From the NCBI GenBank assembly GCA_029718625.1, contig CM056379.1, positions 59,113,626 through 59,177,625 of the forward strand: 64,000 bases of DNA, in the 5' to 3' direction. This document shows, one piece after another, positions 57,613-64,000 of the stretch. Source of the stretch: Synaphobranchus kaupii. Taxonomy: Eukaryota; Chordata; Actinopteri; Anguilliformes; Synaphobranchidae. Numbering within the stretch: position 1 is the stretch's first letter; the number at the start of each line of letters is the position of its first letter. The position numbers and the translations under genes were made by a program. The notes under the pieces were generated by a model. That model saw nothing but the letters and a program-made list of their open reading frames with translations, was not told where the DNA came from and ran no database searches.

Positions 57613-59278
57613 AATATGCCAATAGGAAATTTATTAATCTCAACTTTTCTTTCAGGATATATTCTAATGTATTTTCCACATAAAACTACTGCTTATTGTG
57701 CTCCTCTTGATTTTACCTAGTATCATTTTCAATAATCTGCATTCATAATAGTAGCCAGTTGATGTGGTGTTCTTCTCCTGGTGCATTCTGTATTAATTAA
57801 TATAGATCAAAGATTATATGCACCATCCTTTCAGATTTAGCCTCCACAGAATGGCTTTGAGCACATGGGCACAGACCCAGTTCTTGGTTTTTAAAATCTG
57901 CCTGCAAGCTGGCTGAACAGGTGGCTGGGATAAACTGAGTAATTAATTGCCCATTTAAACAAGGCACACACAATAGATGTACTGACACATCTGAGGTCCT
58001 GAAGCTCGTTGGACTTTCCTGAAGACAATTTTCTGGTGATTAGCTCACAGTTTATTTATTTCATTAATGTGGACTCGGGACATTCCCTCTCTGGTCAGAA
58101 AATGGACTGGAGCAATTTGTAAGGGCATTATGTTCACTGAGGCATATCCCTCTGTAATGCACGCCATCAGTTCCATTCAGATAACATCTGAATGAAATCT
58201 CAATTATGCTTTCACACATAGTCATGAATATGAGCCGCTGAAATGGTGAGAGACTGCATTATTTTTTAAGAATGATTGAATCGTGATGTCGTGAAAGAAA
58301 GAAAAAAGCATTTTCACAGAAAAAAGGAATGGCACATTTATTTATTTTTATTTTTTTACAGAGCACTGTCTAATATGTATTTTGTGTAAATTGATTGATA
58401 TTGATTACCTTTTATTCAATATAAAACCAGATTAATCTTTTGATGAATATTATGAACCTGCAGTCTATCATAAGGTTTATTTCTGTTCCTTATGTTTCTC
58501 TATACTCTCTCAGAAAAAAGATATGAAAAGTATCTAAAAAGGTACAAACGCTTGGGGTGGTGCCCTATAGGTACAAGTACCCCTAGCCAGCCCCTAGCTT
58601 AAAGGAAGAAAAATGTACCTCCACTGTACCTTTATTTCTGAAATTGTAGAGTTTACTCTTAGCAACTTTAAACAACCTTTCCAAAGACAGTTTGTGTATA
58701 TCTGTGTATACGTGTGATGCGTAAATTACAATGTGCAACATTGAAAATGGCAAACAGATTACACTTCAATGGCTGCAGCAAAAGCAAAAATAATAAGAGC
58801 ACAATTTCCAGATAAATTCTCAATCAATAACACCTGTGCATGTACTCCATGTACTCCATAGTTCAGGGGATCAGAGCAGCTACTCAGAATGTTGAGGAGA
58901 AAAAAAGCTACAGTAAAATGAATGCCAGCTTGCACAGGGCAGACAGAAAGAAATTAGCTTTTGGTCTTCCTGGACGGCTGTTTGTAGGTACACAGCGGGG
59001 GTCAAACAAATGCTAAGCCAAGGACAGGGGGGACAGAGCTGGCAAGACCTCTTAGTATATGGATGTTTGGTTACAGCAAATGTGTTAATAAAAAAACTCC
59101 TGTTGACTTATGTTCAGGCTAAGAACAGAAAACAATTTGGAATTTTGGTGCTTTTCTGAGAGCTAATGGTAATCTGACAGGAGTGTATTTGAAAGTTAAT
59201 TAGTAAGAGTATATTATTGGGATGGCAGGTATGGCATCCGCCAAGTTACGGCTTGGTGGGGCATGCCCCATACCTATA
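57613..59278. other. no gene recognised
   Basis: No coding pattern. 58540-58645 (AAAGGTACAAA, then GTACCTTTA) may be a short MITE remnant. Confidence 0.4.
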
Positions 59279-59480
59279 CAGCACCGAGAGTTTGGCACTT
59301 TTCAGGGTTTCCTACAGAAGTAACCACAATGACCATAGACTCTCAGCCCTTAAAAACATTAACTTCTGTATGTTCTGATCTCATGTAACCACACAGCATT
59401 CAGATACAACTTCACACATCCACACAATAAAGCCCCAAACTTGGGTTATTTTGCCGTTTTTCTCCTTCCTCTTCCGCTTC
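59279..59480 (-). repeat. dispersed repeat, inverted copy of 51303-51545
   Basis: GCACCGAGAGTTTGGCACTT, CTCTCAGCCCTTAAAAACAT, GTAACCACACAG and CCCCAAACTTGGG are the complement of the 51.3 kb blocks in the expected order. A TCTTC-rich simple repeat follows at 59462-59495. Confidence 0.7.
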
Positions 59481-59649
59481 TTCTTCTTCTTATTCTTCCT
59501 ATTTTTCCTGCCAAACTGCCTGCCTCCGTCGTGATGTTATCCAATGTCGAGAATTATTCTTTGAGGGTATGGTCCGTATACCTGCTCATCAAGCTTATCG
59601 CCTAATAAAAACGCTTCATACTAATGTTTTTTAATGTTAATATAGCTAA

Positions 59650-60120
59650 TGGTTTCATGGTTTCCAAGAAGGTACTGTAGCCTAATGGTTGAGTTGCTCT
59701 CTGTCACTCAGAGGCTTGTGGGTTCGAGCCCAGCAGGACACATACTTATTTTCCACAAAAACAAAATGCAACTGTTCAGTACTTTTCATTTATTAGACTG
59801 TTATTATTTTCACATTAACACATTAACGCATTTTTATTGCAAAGGCAAAAGACGTTTCCAATATTAACTGTTCAATATTTCACTTGTGCTATATCACACC
59901 CTCCCCAAACCGGACGCTTGCTCTTGTCTGGTCTGGGGAGGGTGCTACGCTCTGCTCTTGCGGTCATGACTGACTGACTGTATTCTTTATTCATTAATTT
60001 CTTCACTTCAGCTCTGTTCACTTTATCCTTTTCACACATAACACAATGTCACCATAAAATTAACTACTAGGAAATACTAGGAATAACCTCTGGTAAGCTA
60101 CTTTCTTAGTAGTATCTATT
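59650..60120 (+). repeat. tandem block 1 with tRNA-like head
   Basis: The head has an A-box (TAGCCTAATGG) and B-box (GGTTCGAGCCC) at 59676-59735, as in tRNA-derived SINEs. It is followed by ATTGCAAAGGCAAA-GACGTTT, CTTCACTTCAGCTCTGTTCA, AACACAATGTCACCATAAAA and GCTACTTTCTTAGTAG. All recur in block 2. Confidence 0.65.
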
Positions 60121-60980
60121 GTTTTTTTTCTGGCTAAGATGGCTAGCGTCAAGCCTTAGTATTGCGAGAGATGTGGGTTCGTACCTCGCCTGGTTGATAT
60201 TAAAGTATAATTTAATTTTGGACTCAAACAGTGGGCAGATGTTCTGGTTTTCTCATGCAATAATGTTTTTTTATTGCAAAGGCAAAGAGACGTTTACAAT
60301 ATTAACTGTTCACTTGTAGCCTGTTAGTTAAACAATTCAGTCACTGGACTCCACGACAGTAATGCAATAGGCTAGCTAACGTTATGGGAACAGGCATCCC
60401 ATGGCCATTTGTCAAGCAAAGAAAAAAGTTTCAACGCAGAATATCATCTGGTTAACATCGTGTTCTTGCATTAATGTAAAAAATAAATTATGCCGACAAA
60501 AATTTTTTTTATGTGTGGAGCCTGCTGTCTTCCGCTGCGGTCATGTCTGACTATGTGGAAACCCGAACCTTCAACGCTCGCCTCGGCCAACATTTCTTTA
60601 TTATATCTTCATTCATTTCTTCACTTCAGCTCTGTTCAGTTTATCCTTTTCACACAGAACACAATGTCACCATAAAATTAACTACTAGGAAAATTAAGAA
60701 TTTACGATAATACATTAAGAATTGACGATAGCCTACTATAAACTGCCATCCCTTAAGACATCGGATTTATAAACCTCCAATTCCCTAAACATATTTGATT
60801 CATGGTTAGTCACTTTAAACAAATTACTATAGCCTCCGAACATTGCTCTAGTCTACGGTACTCTGCAGAAAATGCATCGTACTGCAAACACTTTTAATTA
60901 TAGGCTAATTATAATCAGAAGAATAATCTCTGGTAGGCTACTTTCTTAGTAGGCCTATCTATTGTTTTGTTGCTGGCTAA
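60121..60980 (+). repeat. tandem block 2 with tRNA-like head, expanded
   Basis: The head has TGGCTAAGATGG and GGTTCGTACC (60130-60190). The body repeats the block 1 landmarks in order, with two extra stretches (about 60320-60510 and 60690-60900). At 60965 a third head begins (TTGCTGGCTAAGAT) and is cut by the piggyBac-type element's flank. Confidence 0.65.
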
Positions 60981-61011
60981 GATTCCTGGGAAATATGCAT
61001 TGTCCAATTAA

Positions 61012-61562
61012 CTCCTTTGCGACTAGAACGGCCCTATTAAAAATGGTTCGAATTCGAACCATAGCGTCATTTGTCTCTCTGCTATTGGTTAACCATGGAT
61101 TCGCGGTCGTTTTCATTTGAAAATGTTTTGGATAGTCAGCCAATGATTGCACAGATATTCCTGGCTGTGTGACGTGGTTCATTTACGCTGCACTGTTGAC
61201 GCGCAATACGTCTTTACAAGCCTTTCCGAAATGGCTTCGGCCAGTGGTAAACACCGGTTTACTGCAGACGAAGTTGCTGAAATATGCATTATGCGCAACG
61301 ATGATAATGACAGTGACTTTGATTCTGAACATGGAGGAATGGAAAGTGGAGAAGAAAGTGAAAGTGAAACGTATTGCGCGTCAACAGTGCAGCGTAAATG
61401 AACCATGTCACACAGCCAAGAATATCTGTGCAATCATTGGCTGACTATCCAAAACATTTTCAAATGAAAACGACCGCGAATCCACGGTTAACCAATAGCA
61501 GAGAGACAAATGAGGCTATGGTTCGAATTCGAACCATTTTTAATAGGGCCGTCGCGAAGGAG
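61012..61562. mobile_element. piggyBac-type foldback, 551 bp, TTAA flanks
   Basis: TTAA at 61008-61011 and 61563-61566. The arms pair over about 200 bp with few mismatches: CTCCTTTGCGAC versus CTCCTTCGCGAC, GGTTCGAATTCGAACC, GGTTAACC, AATGATTGCACAGATATTC, GCTGCACTGTTGACGCGCAA. The central ~150 bp encode a short protein segment described separately. Confidence 0.92.
61231..61401 (+). pseudogene. piggyBac-like transposase N-terminal remnant
   Basis: The frame begins MASASGKHRFTADEVAEIC and continues into an acidic, serine-rich stretch (NDDNDSDFDSEHGG). piggyBac-type transposases commonly start with such a short helix plus acidic tail before the catalytic region. About 50 codons remain; the frame then runs into the right arm and ends. 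The start codon sits just after the left arm, as expected for a gene whose 5' part survived while the rest was replaced by a second, inverted copy of the end. Assignment rests on composition and TTAA flanks. Confidence 0.55.
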
Positions 61563-61566
61563 TTAA

Positions 61567-63517
61567 GCTTGTTAGCTAACTTTAGTTTTGCCAGGGAAAC
61601 GTCAGTCAGCTGCTAGTCAGGAAGCAGGTACAAGCTAAAAAGGTACAAGCTTTTTTTACCTTCGGAAAAAAAAAACTGCGAAGGTATTATGCTGTGCTTA
61701 TGAAGTTCGGCAACTCGTAGCCCAGACATGGAAGCTTGGAGTTACCCGAGAAGCCAGTGTTGAATAGCCAAACGTTCTTTCTATAGAATACTAATATGCC
61801 TATTTTACAACTGTATTTCCATATTTTAGGCTGTATGTATTTCTTTCAGCTACAATGTGTTTGCGTCTAGCCTATTGTGCATGCATGTCTCCATATATAC
61901 TTGGTTAATTAATTTACATGCTTCTTCATGATCCATAGTTCAGGTGGTGCTGTTCATTGTATTCCATTAGACATTAAATACAGCTCATCTACAAACTCTT
62001 TTAATGTAATCGTGGGAGAAATGTTATCATTCTCGTCAGTAGAGGGCGTATGGTTATGCGAATGTCTGCATGCATTTATTTGAAATGCATGTACTATTCT
62101 GTATACATGTCTCTCTCGATGTCATTATCTTCATGCATCAGTCCTGCTTGCCCCAGTGTGGGCTCCCTCATTACCCAGATTTACATCATGGGCCCAGATG
62201 GTGAATACAGCTCCCAGTTGCTCTGACTATCACATACATTTCAATTATCCTTCCTATACTTCTCACAGATGGCTCTTCAACTATCTTCTTCTTCTCTCTG
62301 ACAAAATTATGCATACACACAAATGTGAAATACAATCCCATTACACACAAGTAACATCAGCATTAAAGACACTACAATTTAGTACAAAACCACTGAAAAA
62401 GAAATAAAGATTTGGGATTTTGCTAAAGGTGTTGCATTTTGCAATTCTGAAATATCCTGCTAATTTAAAAATGAATTAAATGTTATACCTTCAAGATATG
62501 AATAAGCATAGCTAAACTACTAAAATGTACCTTGAGTCTTTTTCTCAGATTCCTTTAAACACCTGAAGCCTTCATAACACTCATCTCAATTCCAAGTAAC
62601 ACATCACCGACTAGACAGATTTGGTAAGCCAACCTCCTTGATCTCTCTATGTACATTCAAATGTGTGCCAGTTCAGAAGAACTGACGTATCAATTTGGAG
62701 TGAGCAGTCTTCTAAATTTATTATGACAGTTAAGAAAGAAAGACAGCTCTTTTATCAGGTTCAGATTCAAAACAGAAGAGTGATCGTTCCATGCACCATC
62801 CTAAAGATACAATATTGGATAACTGGGCATTCACCTGCCATTTGCACTCTGTGTACTGATAAGAAGGGCAACTACATATTCTTGTGGTGAAAGCCATTGT
62901 TTTGCCTTTACTTACCACTCCATATGTCAGAGGAGGCCGCATTCCATGCAGTACCTTTCCTGTAGTTATTAACAGATTTATGACTAGTCATATCTTAACA
63001 GGTTGTTGGCAGTCAGGCTTGCCTCTGTTAGAAATCCCATAGCCTCTTGTGTACATCCCAATTCCATCACAAATGAGTATTGATCCTTGATGCCCTGGCC
63101 AATTGGCAATTGAAATTCCCAGACCATCCATGTAATCATCCCAAATGCAACATTGGTGATAAAAAGTGGCTGCTGAATACCAGCCTGGTAGATGCTACAT
63201 ATTATAGATCGACCAAATTTCCCAAGTTATGCTTACACTTGATTTATAAAAAAGAAGTTGCTAACGTTGATATAGAACTTGTGAACGTGGTTTACGATGA
63301 GCTCTTCTTGTGAATGTGGCCAATAATAGCCATTTTCCTCTAAATAAGGTTGCATTTAAACTCTTCATGCCTGAAATAGATTTATCGATTAAATGTTATT
63401 CTTGAAGTGTGAACACAGCCAACTTTGGGGGTTTTGCACACAGCCCTCAAATGTGTAGTACGTCCACATAACCAGCAGCTAATAAACTTTACATAGAGAT
63501 ATGATCATATCCGGGAA
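61567..63517. other. no gene recognised
   Basis: No coding pattern. Some short ORFs (for example 62663-62890 and 63080-63313) have no recognisable motif. Confidence 0.4.
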
Positions 63518-63661
63518 GGCTGAGCTCCGTTTCGACAGTGGACAGAGACCGCAACACTGCATGTAGCATGCATCTGCCCCACTGTCTATGTCTTTTTTGT
63601 TGTTGCTGGTGGCTACAACTGAAGTTCCTTTTCGGGAAAATAAAAGTTATTCTATTCTATC
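63518..63661 (+). mobile_element. retroposon 3' fragment, copy of 6346-6620
   Basis: Same 3' sequence and ending as the copy near 6.6 kb, but with about 130 bp missing after GTAGC, so the two halves of the 3' part are joined directly. Confidence 0.75.
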
Positions 63662-64000
63662 CACATGAAAAGATTTTATAATTAACTACTTAGTCATGGT
63701 TTTCTATGTAAGCCACTATTTAAGATACAATTAGAGTTTTATAAATGAGGCCCCTAGTCATTTATCCCCTGGAATATAAAAGGATTTATAAATGAATCTC
63801 AATCATCGATGATGACTGCCTGATGTCCAACTAAAGTCTTACCCAGGGTTAATTATTTTGAGTGACAAAATAAAATGTCTGCCTAAAAATGTATTTCTAT
63901 CACATTTCTTTTACCATATCCACACAGTAAAATTCTCCATGTCAAATAAACTTTGATAGAGTACTTAAAAAACGCTGACTTTTACATTTGGTCCCTTTTG
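63662..64000. other. no gene recognised
   Basis: TTTATAAATGAGGCCCC at 63736-63752 looks like one end of a MITE similar in style to 27492; the other end is not found. Confidence 0.35.

Noticed and set aside
58540..58645. MITE with AAAGGTAC ends
   Set aside because: Inverted ends are too short and no target duplication is visible.
59676..59735. Functional tRNA gene
   Set aside because: A- and B-box are present, but I see no convincing acceptor stem or intact cloverleaf; a tRNA-derived repeat head is more likely.

Overview
The window looks like nuclear DNA of a ray-finned (teleost) fish. The evidence is the repeat fauna: many Tc1-type transposons, hAT and piggyBac miniature elements, an L2-type LINE, a Penelope-like element with a GIY-YIG endonuclease, and Ty3/gypsy elements with chromodomains. 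The one cellular exon has the spliced structure of a vertebrate C1q-like gene. Nothing prokaryotic, viral or CRISPR-like is visible.

Only one host coding segment is well supported. It is the last coding exon of a C1ql-family gene (secreted synaptic C1q-like protein), minus strand, 26375-26554, with a probable 1.5 kb 3' UTR below it (about 24870-26374). The upstream exon(s), which would carry the signal peptide, collagen repeat and first half of the C1q domain, would lie at higher coordinates and I do not see them. The rest of the window to 64000 is therefore probably a very large intron, at least 37 kb, filled with transposons.

Layout. 0-3.2 kb: decayed gypsy element, minus strand. 4-10.5 kb: hAT-type miniature elements, an expanded 37-bp minisatellite, retroposon pieces. 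11.9-13.8 and 19.3-20.6 kb: two copies of a family with GGGCCCTATCTT ends. 18.0-19.3 kb: a minisatellite in two opposed arms. 20.6-21.5 kb: Tc1 remnant. 22-26.4 kb: the least repeat-rich part, next to the C1ql exon. 26.65-39.25 kb: a nest at least four levels deep, in which an old repeat was split by two transposons that were in turn split by Tc1 elements, solo LTRs, a Penelope-like element, and hAT and piggyBac miniature elements. 39.4-40.2 kb: one miniature element inside another. 42.3-46.8 kb: solo LTRs, a large foldback element and a Tc1 remnant with a foldback inside. 46.8-50.9 kb: broken L2 LINE split by a hAT-like element. 52-57.6 kb: palindromic piggyBac-type element, Tc1 remnants, a Harbinger-like remnant. 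59.6-61.6 kb: duplicated blocks with tRNA-like heads, then a piggyBac-type foldback that keeps a transposase N-terminus.

Every transposon coding region seen is broken by deletion, frameshift, stop codon or loss of a domain. The longest open frames are the Penelope-like RT/GIY-YIG frame (33497-34796, minus) and a Tc1 catalytic domain (28169-28846, minus). I did not find a new multi-gene system. The most unusual features are structural: the opposed minisatellite arms, the nested insertions whose order can be read from target duplications, a small cassette flipped in one arm of a foldback, and the piggyBac-type foldback. Family names are from recalled motifs and end sequences, not from database searches.
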